Shown: positions 12,276 through 23,475 of the stretch, in pieces
Layout of the letters: each line of letters begins with the position of its first letter
Numbering within the stretch: position 1 is the stretch's first letter
DNA from: Odobenus rosmarus divergens
Taxonomy: Eukaryota > Chordata > Mammalia > Carnivora > Odobenidae
Direction of reading: 5' to 3'
DNA: 64,000 nucleotides
Assembly (NCBI RefSeq): GCF_000321225.1
Contig: NW_004450585.1
Location: forward strand, 1,808,010 to 1,872,009
Translations under genes and position numbers: made by a program
Notes under the pieces: generated by a model
What the model saw: the letters and a program-made list of their open reading frames with translations, nothing else
The model's database searches: none
Told to the model about the DNA's origin: nothing

Positions 12276-12890
12276 AGTTCCTACATTCAAAGATTGAATA
12301 ACCACAACAACATTTATAGCTAATATATACAGAAATGTAATTGACACTGCTAGGTGTCTGTAAGTCAAGCACAAATAACCACATAATATGTAGGACCAAA
12401 ATATGAAAAATTTCATAAATATTCCTTTCTATAGGTAAGTGTTTTTCTATTATGTGACTTTATTGATTCACACTTGACTCTCTATTAATACAACTAAAAT
12501 AAGCTCTAAACTTAATGTCCTTCTTAATCACATCATTAGTACAAAAAGCTGTATGTAAATAACAGTTCTGCATTTGAATGTAATAACTTGTGTGTATTTA
12601 TACCCTCTTATACAAATAATTTCAATGGTGTCTGTGCAAGTAGTATTATAATTTACATTAGTCACTGATGTGTGATTTCACCTGTAACTCTAATATATTT
12701 GAGCCAATGTGGCTCAGTCAGTTCCTGAAGTCATATTCACAAAACCATAGTCAAATCACCAAAGAGTAATTGAAAAGAAAGTTCAATCTTGAATTGTCTC
12801 TTTCAAATAATTTTAAAAAGGATTTAATTCATAATTCATATCCATCAACAGATCTAAAACAAGCAAATTCTAAAGCTTATTCTCTCACAA
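12276..12890. other. Unassigned AT-rich sequence
   Basis: About 0.6 kb with no nameable element. Confidence 0.4.
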
Positions 12891-12894
12891 TTTG

Positions 12895-13445
12895 TATGTA
12901 CTTTAAAACATTTAAAAAATTTTTTATTTGAAACAATCTCAAACTTGCAGAAAAATTATGAGAATAATTTTTTTCTTGAAACATTTGAGAGTAACTTATC
13001 AACCTCATGCTCCATCACATCTGAATTATTATGTATTTCTTATAAATAAGCACATTCTTTTAAATAACTGCAATACAGTCACAAAATTTACATTGATACA
13101 TTACTACCATCTAACCCCCCAACCCCTTTGAAGTTTTACCAATTGCCTTGCAGCAAAAGGATCTAGTTCAGAATCATGCATTGCATTAGTTGTCATGTCT
13201 CATTAGTCACTTTTAGTCTGGTACAGTTCTTTACTCTTTTTTTCATGACCTTGACACTTTTGAATATCATGGGCCAGATACTTGTGGAATATCCATCAAT
13301 TTGGGATTGTCTAATGCCTCCTCATGATTAGATTTAAGTTATACATTTTTAGCAAAAAGAACACACGTGATGTGTTGTTCTAATTGCATCTTATATCAAG
13401 TGGCACACAATTTTAATTTATCCCTTCATTGATGATGATCACTTT
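12895..13445 (-). mobile_element. Old LINE-1 3' UTR (L1ME-like), antisense
   Basis: The order attgcattagttgtcatgtc, tcatgaccttgacacttttg, ccatcaatttgggattgtct and cctcatgattagatttaagt matches the reverse of a long old L1 3' UTR. An LTR relic follows within 20 bases, probably inserted into it. Confidence 0.65.
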
Positions 13446-13461
13446 GGTTTCTTTTTGTTTT

Positions 13462-13861
13462 TGGCTTAAACAACAGATATTTATTGTCTCATAGTTCTGG
13501 AGGCTAGAAACTCAAGATCAAAGTGTCAGAAGACTCTGAGAAAGAATCTGCCTCTCTTCTCGCTTCTGGTGATTTACTGCCATCTCTGGCATGCCTTAGT
13601 TTGTAGAAGCATCACTTCAATTTCTGCATTCATTTTTACATGGTGTTCTCCTTGTATATGTGTCTCCATGTCCAAATTTCCCCCTTTTATAGGGACCCCA
13701 GTTATAATAGATTAGGATTCCACCCTAGTCCAGTATGACCTCATCTTAACTGATTACATCTGCCATGATCCTATTTCCAAATAAGGTCACATTCTAAGGT
13801 ATTGGGGTTGTACTACATCATATGAATTTTGCAGGGGATATGATTCAACCCATAACAGAAG
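13462..13861 (-). mobile_element. MLT1-like MaLR LTR, antisense
   Basis: Reverse of an MLT1-type LTR: ttattgtctcatagttctgg aggctag, ctcatcttaactgattacat, ccaaataaggtcacattc, and the terminus gattcaacccataaca. About 400 bases, the usual LTR length, with no internal proviral sequence, so a solo LTR. Confidence 0.75.
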
Positions 13862-14097
13862 CAGAAGGGATTGCTCTTTCCAGTCTACACCTATCTGTTC
13901 CTACCAGTGCCAGATGGTTCCAGATACAGTAGTTAGTTTCTGTTTCCAGGTGTTTTTTTATCTCATATTCGTAGAAAAAACTTCATTGTGCCCTGTCAGA
14001 TTCACCATATCAGTTGGACAGGACCACCTCTTCAGAGTTGTCTCAGCTCTGTGGGGATCCCCTCTAAACATCTAGATTCTACCTTTTCTCCTGCAAC

Positions 14098-14910
14098 ATT
14101 ACTGAGGAATAATTGACAAATATAACTGTATATATTTAAAGTGCACAACATGATGATTTAATATACATATACATTGTAGAATGATTAGTAAGATCAAGAT
14201 AATTAATACATCCATCGACTCACATAGTTAATTCCTTTTTGTGTGTGGTGAGAATACTTAAAATCTATTCACAGCAACTTTCAAGTATATCATACCTTAT
14301 TATTAACTACAGCTACCATGCTGTACGTTAGATTCTCAGAACTTATTCTTTTTATAAAAGTTTGTACTCTTTCACCTATATCTCCCTATAACCCCCTTCC
14401 CCCAGCCTGGCAATCACCATTCTATTCTCTGTTTCTGTGAAGTCAACTTTTTTTTTTTTTTTTTTTTTTACATTTTACATATAAATTATGCCACACAGTA
14501 TTTGTTTTTCTCTTTCTGGCTTATTTCACTTAACATAAAGACCTCCAGGTTTATCCATGTTGTCAAAAATGGTAGGCTTTCCTTTTTTTTAAAAGGCTGA
14601 ATAATATTCCATTGTATATATACCTCATTTTCTTTATCCATTCATCCACTGAAGAACATTTATGTTGTTTTCATATTTGGCTATTGCAAATAATGCAGCA
14701 ATGAACAAGGGAGTGCAGATATCTCTTCAAGATAATGATTTCATTTCCTTTGGATATATACCCAGGAGTGGGACTGCTGGGTCACATAGTAGTTCTATTT
14801 TTAATTTTTTAAGGAACCTTCATATTATTTTCCATGGTGGCTGCACCAATTGCTGCACAAGGGTCCCCTTTTCTCCACATCATTGCCAACGTTTGTTATC
14901 TCTTGTCTTT
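14098..14910 (-). mobile_element. Old LINE-1 3' end (L1MB-like), antisense
   Basis: 3' UTR (ctgaggaataattgacaaat, atgctgtacgttagattctc) followed by the ORF2 tail (ggatatatacccaggagtgg, ttctccacatcattgccaac). It stops abruptly where the inverted younger L1 begins. The 109-codon open frame at 14662-14991 is an antisense by-product. Confidence 0.75.
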
Positions 14911-14914
14911 TATT

Positions 14915-15892
14915 TATTTTTAAGTTTGTTTAATTTTAATTCTAGTGTAGTTAACATACAGTGTTATATTAGTGTCAGGTGTACAATATAGTAATTCAAC
15001 AATTCTGTACATTACTCAGTGCTCATTATAAGTGTACTCATAATCCCCATCACCTGTTTCACCCTTCCCCCCACCCATCTCCCCTCTGGTAGTCACCAGT
15101 TTGTTCTCTATAGTTAGGAGTCTATTTCTTGATTTGTCTCTCTCCATCTCTCCCTTTTTTTTTCCTTTGTTCATTTGTTTTGTTTCTTAAATTCCATATA
15201 TGAGTGAAATCATATGGTATTTGTCTTTCTCTGACCAATTTAATTCACTTAGCATTATAATCTCTAGATCCATCCATGTTGTTACAAATGGCAAGATTTT
15301 GTTCTTTTTTATGGCTGAGTAATGTTCCATTATATATATATGAACACCATTCCATTGTGTGTGTGTGTGTGTATACACATACCATATCTTCTTTATGGCT
15401 GAGTAATATTCCATTGTGTATATATATCACATCTTCTTTATTCATTCTTCTATCAGTGGACCCTTGGGCTGCTTCCATAATTTGGCTATTGTAAATAATG
15501 ATGCAATAAACATAGGGTGCATATATCCCTTTGAATTAGTGTTCTTATATTCTTTAGGTAAATACCCAGTAGTAAGATTACTGAATTGTATGATAGCTCT
15601 ATTTTTAACATTTTGAGGATGCCCCATACTGTTTTCTACAATGGATACACCAGTTTGCACTCACTCCCACCAACAGTGCATGAGGGTTCCTTTTCTACAC
15701 ATCCTCACCAACACTTGCTGTTTCTTGTGTTTTTGATTTTAGCCATTCTGACAGGTGTGAGGTAATATTGTGGTTTTGATTTGCATTTCTCTGATGATTG
15801 GTGATGTTGAACACTTTTCATGCACTATTTGGCCATTTCTATGTCTTTGGAAAAATGTCTATTTGGGTCTTTAGCATATGGTTTTATGCATA
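14915..15892 (-). mobile_element. LINE-1 3' segment of a twin-primed insertion
   Basis: Antisense carnivore L1 3' UTR and ORF2 tail, from the T-rich end near 14915 to 15892. It abuts without a spacer an L1 ORF2 segment in the opposite direction, the expected structure of an L1 copy inverted during target-primed reverse transcription. It also contains a partial tandem duplication at 15302-15440. Confidence 0.8.
15302..15440. repeat. Partial tandem duplication with (GT)n inside L1
   Basis: The phrase ttatggctgagtaat[g/a]ttccatt occurs twice, at about 15308 and 15393, separated by a short (GT)n/(TA)n run. Other L1 copies here have it once, so one segment of about 85 bases was duplicated, probably by slippage at the dinucleotide run. 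Confidence 0.7.
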
Positions 15893-16821
15893 TAACACCC
15901 TAAAGACTCCACCAATAAACTATGAGAACTAATGAATAAATTCAGTAAGGTTGCAGGATACAGAATCAACATAGAAAAATCATTTGCATTTCTATACATT
16001 AATAAACTATCCTGAAAGAAAAATTAAGAAAGAAATCCCATTTACAATAACATCAAAAACAATAAAATACTAAAGAATGAATTTAGCAAGGAGGTGAAAA
16101 GCCTGTACACTGAAAACTATAAGTCACTGATGAAAGAAATTGAAGACAAATAAAGATATCCATGTTCTAGTATTAGAAAAATTAATATTATAATAAAAAT
16201 TAATATTGTTAAAATATCCCTACTATCCCAAGTAATCTACAAATTCAGTGCAATCCTTATCAAAATTCCAATGGCATTTTTTAGAGAAATAGAAAAAATA
16301 ACCCTAAAATGTATATGGAACCACAAAAGACCCCAACTAGCAAAAGTAATGCTAAGAAGGAAGAACAAAGCTGATGGCATCATATTTCCTGATTTCAAAA
16401 TACACTAAAAACTTCTGGTAATCAAAAGAGTATGGTGCTGGTATGAAAACAGGTACATAGACCAGTGGAAAAGAATAAAGAGCCAAGGAGTAAGCCCATA
16501 CACAGAATATCAATTAATCTTTGACAAGAGTGCCAAAGGGAAAGGACAGTCTCTTTAATAAATGGTATTGGAAAAACTTTACATACATATGCAAAAGAAT
16601 GAAATTGGACCCTTTATCAAAGACAACTCACAAAAATGAACTTGGAATGGATTAAAGACTTAAATATAATGCCTGAAACTATAAAACTCCCAGAAGAACA
16701 CATAGGGGAAAAGCTCCCTGATACTGGTCTTGGCAATGATTTTTGGGGGTAAGACACAAGAAACAAAGGCAAAAAAAGCTAAAATGAACAGGCTGGACTA
16801 CATCAAACTAAAAAGCTTCCG
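15893..16821 (+). pseudogene. LINE-1 ORF2 segment, inverted 5' part of twin-primed copy
   Basis: Sense-strand L1 ORF2 sequence between the reverse transcriptase and the C-terminal domain: aattcagtaaggttgcagga, gaaaactataagtcactgat, ccacaaaagaccccaact, and the end catcaaactaaaaagcttcc. In L1 order, this ends about 0.2-0.3 kb before the point where the antisense 3' segment starts, so the two halves are neighbours in L1 with a small loss at the joint. Stops and a small AT-rich insertion near 16180-16210 show it is dead. Confidence 0.8.
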
Positions 16822-16822
16822 C

Positions 16823-17905
16823 TCTTGTTTTCTTTGTTAATTCGTGGTTCTTTGTTTTTTTGTTTTTTTTGGTTTGGTATGCTTTTGTCTTTGTGCATCT
16901 ACTGTAGGTTTTTTGCTTTGTAATTACCATGAGGGTTTTATAATACATCTTACAGTTGTAAGTCTATTTTAAGCTAATAAGAACTTAACTTCAATTACAT
17001 AAAAAGTCCTACACAATTATTCATCCCTCCCCTCACATTTTATGTTGTTAATGTCACAAATTACATCTGGGTTTTTTGTGGGTTTTTTCGGTTTATTTAT
17101 TTTAGAGAGAGAGAGGGTATGCATGGACACATGGGGGGAGGGGCAGAGGGAGAGAATCTTTCAAGCAGATTCCCTGCTGAGTGTGGAGCCTCACCCTGGG
17201 GCTTGATCCCAGAACCCATGAGATCATGACCTGAGCTGAAACCAAGAGCTGGATGCTTAACTGACTGAGCTTCCCAGGTGCCCCACATTTACATCTTTTT
17301 ATATGGTGTATCCCTTAACCAAATATTTTAACTATGGTTATTTTTAACACTTTTAGCATATATGCAAGGATTCAAAGTGATTTATACATTACAATCATAG
17401 TATTAGAGTACTTTGAATTTGACCATATATTTATCTTTACCAGCGAATTTTCTACTTTCATAGGTTTTCATGTTATTAATTAACTTCTTTCATTTCAGCT
17501 TGAGGAATTCCTTTTAGAATTTTTTGTAAAGCCAGGAATTATGGCAATAAATTCCTTTGGCTTTTGTTTGTCTGGGAAAGACTTTATCTCTTCTTCATTT
17601 CTGAAGGGCCACTTTGCTGGGTACAGTATTTTTGGTTGGCAATATTTTTTCTTTGAGCACTTTGAATATATAATTCTACTCTCTCTTGGGCTGCAAGATT
17701 TCTGCTGAGAAATTTACTGATACCTTTCCTGGAGTTCCTTTGTATGTGATGCCTTTTTTTTTTCCCTTCCTGCTTTCAGAATCTCTCTTTGTCTTTGATT
17801 TTAATGCATCTTGGTGAAAATCTCTTTAGATTAAATCTGTTTGGGGAGTTTTAGGTTTCATGTACCTAGATGACCATATCACTTCCCAGATTTGGGAAGC
17901 TGCAG
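16823..17905 (-). mobile_element. Old LINE-1 5'/ORF1-side region, antisense, split by a SINE
   Basis: Antisense to the ORF1/inter-ORF side of an old L1: ttgtaattaccatgagggtt, tttgtctgggaaagacttta, gagcactttgaatatataat, tgcaagatttctgctgagaa. The same region, less diverged, is found at 43990-46320. A SINE sits at 17069-17284. The right edge near 17905 is approximate. Confidence 0.65.
17069..17284 (-). mobile_element. CAN-SINE, older subtype, antisense
   Basis: Reverse SINE with the diagnostic stretch gaaaccaagagctggatgct and a GA-rich block. Flanking repeats are imperfect (cacaaattacatct at left, cacatttacatct at right). It occupies the same site of its host L1 as the SINE at 44154-44359. Confidence 0.92.
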
Positions 17906-18971
17906 GTACTTTAGGAGGGTTTACATCCAGCTCCATTCTATACTTCATTCTCTGTCATCCCTCCCACCTCCATTACATAGATTGTTTTACCTCCTTCCAC
18001 CAATTTGTTACCTTCTTCCTCAGATTTCTACAGATACGACTCTCTCTATCTGACTTCCCTAATTTTGCATTATAGAAGATGTGGGAATGGGGCTAGCAAA
18101 ACTTTCCTTCAGGATAAAAGCTAAAGAGGACGAACTGGGGAAAGATGGATTAAAGAAAGATAGATAACCCTCATATTTTTTTTATTTTCCTTTGTTATTC
18201 TACTTACCCTCCATCCTGCCTGGGGAATATAGCAGTAATTTAAAGGACGTGTGGTAAAGGGTAACAATACAGCTCATGAAGAGTATACAATACAATTTCA
18301 CTCTTGATTTTTACCTATCATAGCTATATTTTTACTAATTTAGCTAATCAGCCACATCATTATTTTTAAAGCATTTAAAAAATAAATATGCTCAATAAAA
18401 TCTTGAAATCATATGCTCTCTTATTCTACATTTGCATCCAATTTTCCCTTCAAATAAGGGTTAATATTGAATTTCTACAGTACTAATTTATATGAAAAAT
18501 CTATATGCCAGTTATATAAATCCATATGGCAATTATAATTATGTGAATGAAAATAATAAATATGTATAAAGGATAAATAAGTGCATGAAGGAAAAATATA
18601 GCAGTAGAAACTACTTTAAAATCAAATTCTAGAGAATATTTTGAGGAAAAAATAGACACTGGATTAAAATTATAGTTGATAGTGAAAACTGATAGCCTTG
18701 AAATAAAGTAGAAGAAATGAATATTTATAAAGTAACAACAAATAATTAATTTTATTTAAAAGATGTCATTAGGAAGCTCTTATAGCATTATAATAGTCTC
18801 ATAAGGAGCATAAGTGAATGGATTACTGTCTCTGAAGTAAACTTTCACTCCACAGAATATCTCTGACACCACAAATTATAATTACTATGGATTCCTTTGA
18901 AAGCCTAATAGCCTCTCTGTTTATCCATTTTCTTCTATATTAAATATTTTCAAGGAGAAATAATCAACCAT
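17906..18971. other. Unassigned AT-rich sequence
   Basis: About 1.1 kb. A pyrimidine-rich patch at 17930-18060 gives a chance open frame of 71 codons. No nameable repeat. Confidence 0.4.
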
Positions 18972-18988
18972 AAATCTGGTTTGTTCAA

Positions 18989-19177
18989 AGGGCGCCTGGG
19001 TGGCTCAGTCATTAAGCATCTGCCTTTGGCTCAGGTCATGATCCCAGGGTCCTGGGATTGAGTCCCACATCGGGCTCCCTGCTCAGCTGGGAGCCTGCTT
19101 CTCCCACTCCCCCTGCTTTGTTCCCTCTCTAGCTGTCTCTCTTTCTGTGTCAAATAAATCAATAAAATCTTTAAAAA
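18989..19177 (+). mobile_element. CAN-SINE, perfect target-site duplication
   Basis: Sense SINE close to consensus. The 17-base repeat aaatctggtttgttcaa is at 18972-18988 and 19178-19194 without mismatch, so the insertion is fairly recent. An opposite SINE lies 137 bases to the right. Confidence 0.95.
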
Positions 19178-19314
19178 AAATCTGGTTTGTTCAAGAGAAG
19201 AGCTAACCACTTCACCAGTTTACTTCATTTCTTATCAAATCTGCAATAGGGCAGAGTAAATAAAATGTTGCCTCCTATTGGTTATGTATTGGACTATTGC
19301 TCTGGAATGGTCTT

Positions 19315-19518
19315 TTTTTTTTTTTTAAGATTTTATTTATTTAATTGACAGAGAGAGAGAGAGACAGCGTGAGAGGGAACACAAGCAGGGGGAGTGGGAG
19401 AGGGAAAAGCAGGCTTCCAGCCGAGCAGGGATCCCAATGCGGGGCTTGATCCCAGGACCCCGGGATCATGACCTGAGCTGAAGGCAGTCGCTTAACCAAC
19501 TGAGCCACCCAGGTGCCC
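19315..19518 (-). mobile_element. CAN-SINE, antisense, perfect target-site duplication
   Basis: Near-consensus reverse SINE with a T-run at left. The 13-base repeat ctggaatggtctt is at 19302-19314 and 19519-19531. Together with the sense SINE just before it, it forms a close inverted pair. Confidence 0.95.
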
Positions 19519-19531
19519 CTGGAATGGTCTT

Positions 19532-21300
19532 AATATTTAATTTAAAATGCCTAAATGTGAAGACATAATTTAAGAAAGTCTGAACTTTTATGCTAAAGAC
19601 AGTCCAAATAGAATAAGTAAAATGTGGACCTATTCCATAGCTCATTATAATGAACAGTAGGTTTCAATACAATTTTGTTAAATAAATAAGTGAATAGAAT
19701 ACTGAAAATATTCACTTCAAAACAGATATGAATTAGTTATTTATATCTGTCATATTTTCTGAAGGCAATTATTATTCTTAATGAATGCTCATTGTTCAAC
19801 TGCAAATAGTAACTTATTCACTTTAATTTTCATTATTTTGGTAAAACTGGTGACTCTTCTGTCTCATCCCAACTCCCAATTTTTAAAAGGAGAACAAGAT
19901 GGATAGTATATATTTCACTTAACAATTTATCTTTATTTGGAAATAAGCAAGAGCTGCTCTATTTCCCTCAGAGGTTTCTATTAACTTCATCTGTGCTTTA
20001 AGTACAATTCCAGCTTTTAGAACAATGATTCCCAAAGAGTAGCCTGTATCTCTGAGGGTCAAGATATATTTGTGAAGAGTCCTGGTATGTATTTGGAAGT
20101 AAAGTCGCATATACTGGCCGAAGTTGTTTGTTTAATAGGCACACACACACATAACATTAGTAAAGTGTCTTACGGTGATTCAAGGGATTAGTTATTTAAT
20201 TAAATGAATATATGTATACATGTGTACACATATATGTATGCGTATCTGCATGTGTGTATGCCTTAGAAAACTACCTAGTATACAACAAACATCAAAAAAC
20301 ATTAACTAATATTATTTTATTAACATTTAAAACATCTTAAGAAGTTGGAAAGGAAATGCTAATTATCGAACATACGGATTATATCTGAACACTTGAAAAG
20401 TTTTATGAGAAACTTTCATTTTAAGAACATAATACAAATTTAATTTAATTTTATCTACTTATAAAACTACAAATTCATGAAGAAACAAACAAGTGACCGA
20501 AGTCATTTCTGTAAGACAAGTATTAGAGTGATAATGGTATAAATATATGCACTTCTGTTCTGGTCTTTCCTACAAAGATCATTGATATTATGCTTTAGGA
20601 ATAGTAAAAAGTTGAATCTTTAGTAGATTTCTAGTTGAGAAATTTGGAAATATCTAATCTGATATTAATGAATTTCTTAATACAGCTACTCAATCTAAGT
20701 GGTCAAAAGTCTCGACTGTTCTGTTGTTTTTTTTTTTCATTTGTTTGTTTGTTTGTTTTTTAATGTTACAAATTCCTAATGTAAGTAAACCTTATTTTGG
20801 GACAGTAGGCTGACATTTTGGAGGAACAATATTTGTGTCAAAATCCAATATCACCTTAATTTTCAATATTTTTTCAGTCACAGTTCAATGCTTGATTGAG
20901 ATGTTTTTTGCTATAGAAAAATTTCTGGGTAAAATGGACATATCTTGAAATAATACTTTAATACATTTTACTCTTTGGAGACTTTAAAATGAAGAGAAAT
21001 ACAAACGATAATACAGAAAGTCCCATGTAAAATTAAAAAAAAGGTAATTTAAAAAATATATAGGATCTCTCTTTTACTTCCTTTTTCTGTTTCCTTAAGG
21101 AATAATAACTTACAGATAAAGTTGAAGCCCCCCAATATTCTTCCCTCTAAATCTATTTATCTTCTTCCCTCTCTAAAATGAACCACTACAATGAATTTGA
21201 TCTGTATCTAGCCCATATTTTTATACTTCTACTACATATAAGTATATAAATCTCTGTATAGCTACTAATACACTGCCAGCTTTGATATACAGACATTTTA
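19532..21300. other. Unassigned AT-rich sequence
   Basis: About 1.8 kb with no gene. A stretch at 20020-20080 (acaatgattcccaaagagta) faintly recalls a hAT-type terminal region; 20130-20260 holds short CA and TATG runs. Confidence 0.4.
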
Positions 21301-21309
21301 TCATTCAAT

Positions 21310-21795
21310 TTTAAGTATTATGTCATTCCTATTGTTATTTTTATCTTAACCAATGAGTTATTATTAACCATAGAAGAGGCTTTTATTTGATTTTTAAAAA
21401 TCTGCTTATTTTCTTGATGATTTATTTTGAAATTATATTTCACTAAGAAAACTTGGACGGGGGTGCCTGGGTGGCTCAGTCGTTAAGCATCTGCCTCCGG
21501 CTCAGGTCATGATCCCAGGGTCCTGGGATCGAGTCTCACATCGGGCTCCCTGCTCAGTGGGAAGCCTGCTTCTCCCTCTCCCTCTGCCCCTGTTTATGTT
21601 CCTGCTCTCGCTATCTCTCTCTCTGTCAAATAAATAAATAAATCTTTAAAGGAAAAAAAAAAAGAAAACTTGGACTAATGAATTAATTATCTGAAATCTG
21701 TTGAAATTACTTTTTGACCTAGTAGGTGGTCACTGCTTTTTAGAAATATATTTTATATTTATAAATATTTTCCGTGAACTTAAGTTGTTTTTAAG
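21310..21795 (-). mobile_element. Possible very old LINE-1 ORF2 relic, antisense
   Basis: tctgaaatctgttgaaatta ctttttgacctag before and ttgatttttaaaaatctgc around the SINE resemble the reverse of a much decayed L1 ORF2. The match is weak and edges are guesses. Confidence 0.3.
21459..21661 (+). mobile_element. CAN-SINE, perfect target-site duplication
   Basis: Sense SINE near consensus. The 14-base repeat aagaaaacttggac is at 21445-21458 and 21662-21675 without mismatch. Confidence 0.95.
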
Positions 21796-22489
21796 TTGTT
21801 GGGCCAGGATTAGTGCAGCTTGCTAAGTATTTTGTGAATTATCCTCAGATAGTTTGGTGTTACTCAACTTTTAGGCTCATTTTCATAGATCTTGATGCCT
21901 CCACTGAATTATTTTATTAATACAGATGATTAGTAACAACCATGTCAACATACCAACTATGCTGTAGGTATCTTTGAAGTCCCAGTTCTGTTATCTTTGA
22001 AGTTCCTAAAATACCTTGCCTGAAGGTTTCACCTGAAGCAAATATGACAATATTCCCTGGCAGAATTCAGCTAACCATACTTAAAGTTTAGGTATCTAAT
22101 CTAGGGTGCCTCCCTTAAGGGTTATAGCCCTGACTAGACATTCATATCAGGCTCATGCATAAGGAGTGTACTGTGTACACAATATTCTAGCTGATCTATC
22201 TATGCTAAATGCCACTAATTTCATCAATGAGAATCCATTTCTAACATTCATGATAACTAGCGAAGGCTCTAGTGTTGATGGGAGTCAAAGATAGCAGAAG
22301 TGCTTTTAGTAGCCACTTCTAGAGTGTGGATTTTAGATTAAATGCTCTATAACCACCAATGAAATGTAAATTTCTGATAAAACAACTGAGCTGAGCCCCT
22401 GCAGTATATAACATGATGAACACGCCCATTTATACTGAATTGTGTATGTTGAAGTAGTTTAAGATAAATCATAGATATCAAAACAATCT
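21796..22489. other. Unassigned sequence between L1 relics
   Basis: About 0.7 kb of less AT-biased sequence with no recognised repeat. A short phrase (tatctttgaagt) recurs at about 21969 and 21992. Confidence 0.4.
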
Positions 22490-23245
22490 TATAGTTTAAA
22501 TCGTCTATATCTTGTTGACTTGGGATATGATTGATCTATCCTTTTTTGACAGAAGGATATTCAATCTGTTACGATTGCAGATCTGTCCAGTTCCTCTTGT
22601 AATCTTATCAGTATTTGTGTTATATATTTCAAGGTTATTTGATTAGCTGTATACAGATTCATATTTTTATATCATCTTGGACTGTTCGTTTTAGCGATCT
22701 GTAATGTTTCTTAATTTAATAATGGTTTTACCTTAAAAATCTGCACTATCCAATATTAATTTTGCTACAATGGCATTATTTGGACCTGTGTTTGTTATCT
22801 TTATATTTTTAACCTTTGTGTGTCATTTTCCTTGTGTTTCTTACATATACATATCTCTATCTATGTATCTATCTATCAATCATCTATCTCTCTATCATCT
22901 CCAAACTCTCACTCTATCATTTTAGTCAGGTTCCTTTACTTATATTTCAAATTGGTGATGAATAAAAGATTATTTCCAGACTGATATTTTGGGGTTTTGT
23001 TTATGCTGTTTTTCCTTGGCTTCTTCTTTCCTACCCATCCTCCCTTTTCATTCTATTTGGGAAACTGATCATGTTTTTCTCATTCCTCCCTCTTGTGTAT
23101 TTTTTTTTCTGCTAACAGGGAAGTTATTTCCATTCCTTTAGTGTTCCTCTTGCCTTAAATTTCTAGGATTAATAATTATATATCTTTCCGAACCATTACT
23201 GAGTTCTTAAACTTTTAATGCTATTCTCTACATACTTCAACAATT
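22490..23245 (-). mobile_element. Very old LINE-1 relic (ORF2 5' side and spacer), antisense
   Basis: gatctgtccagttcctcttg taatcttatcagtatttgtg and ccaatattaattttgctaca follow the order of the reverse of the endonuclease end of L1 ORF2 in old L1 families. Strongly decayed. Confidence 0.45.
22848..22905. repeat. Imperfect (ATCT)n microsatellite
   Basis: A run of ATCT-type tetranucleotides with interruptions, lying inside the old L1 relic. Confidence 0.85.
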
Positions 23246-23249
23246 TAAT

Positions 23250-23475
23250 ATGGATCATTATTTCTCAACCTCAGTACTACTGACCTTGGGGGCTAGATAA
23301 TTCGTTGCTATAGGGCACTGTCCTGTGCACTGCAGGATGATAGCAGCATCCCTGGCCTCTATCCACTACATACCACAGCCCTTTCCTCAATTGTGACAAA
23401 TAAAAGCGTCTCCAGACATTGCCAAATGTCCTCTGGAGGGCAAAATCACCCCCAGTTGACAACCACTGATTTAGA
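23250..23475 (+). mobile_element. MER20 hAT-Charlie DNA transposon
   Basis: Nearly complete, about 220 bases: starts with tttctcaacctcagtact, then ggcactgtcctgtgcactgc, agcagcatccctggcctcta, tccagacattgccaaatgtc, and ends gttgacaaccactga, with matching terminal inverted repeats (tctcaacct / caaccactga side). MER20 copies have been reported as hormone-responsive enhancers in placental mammals; whether this copy is active cannot be judged from sequence alone. Confidence 0.8.

Noticed and set aside
12700..12725. Phrase gccaatgtggctcagtcagt resembling a SINE head
   Set aside because: No CT block, A-rich tail or direct repeats follow; the match stops after about 20 bases.
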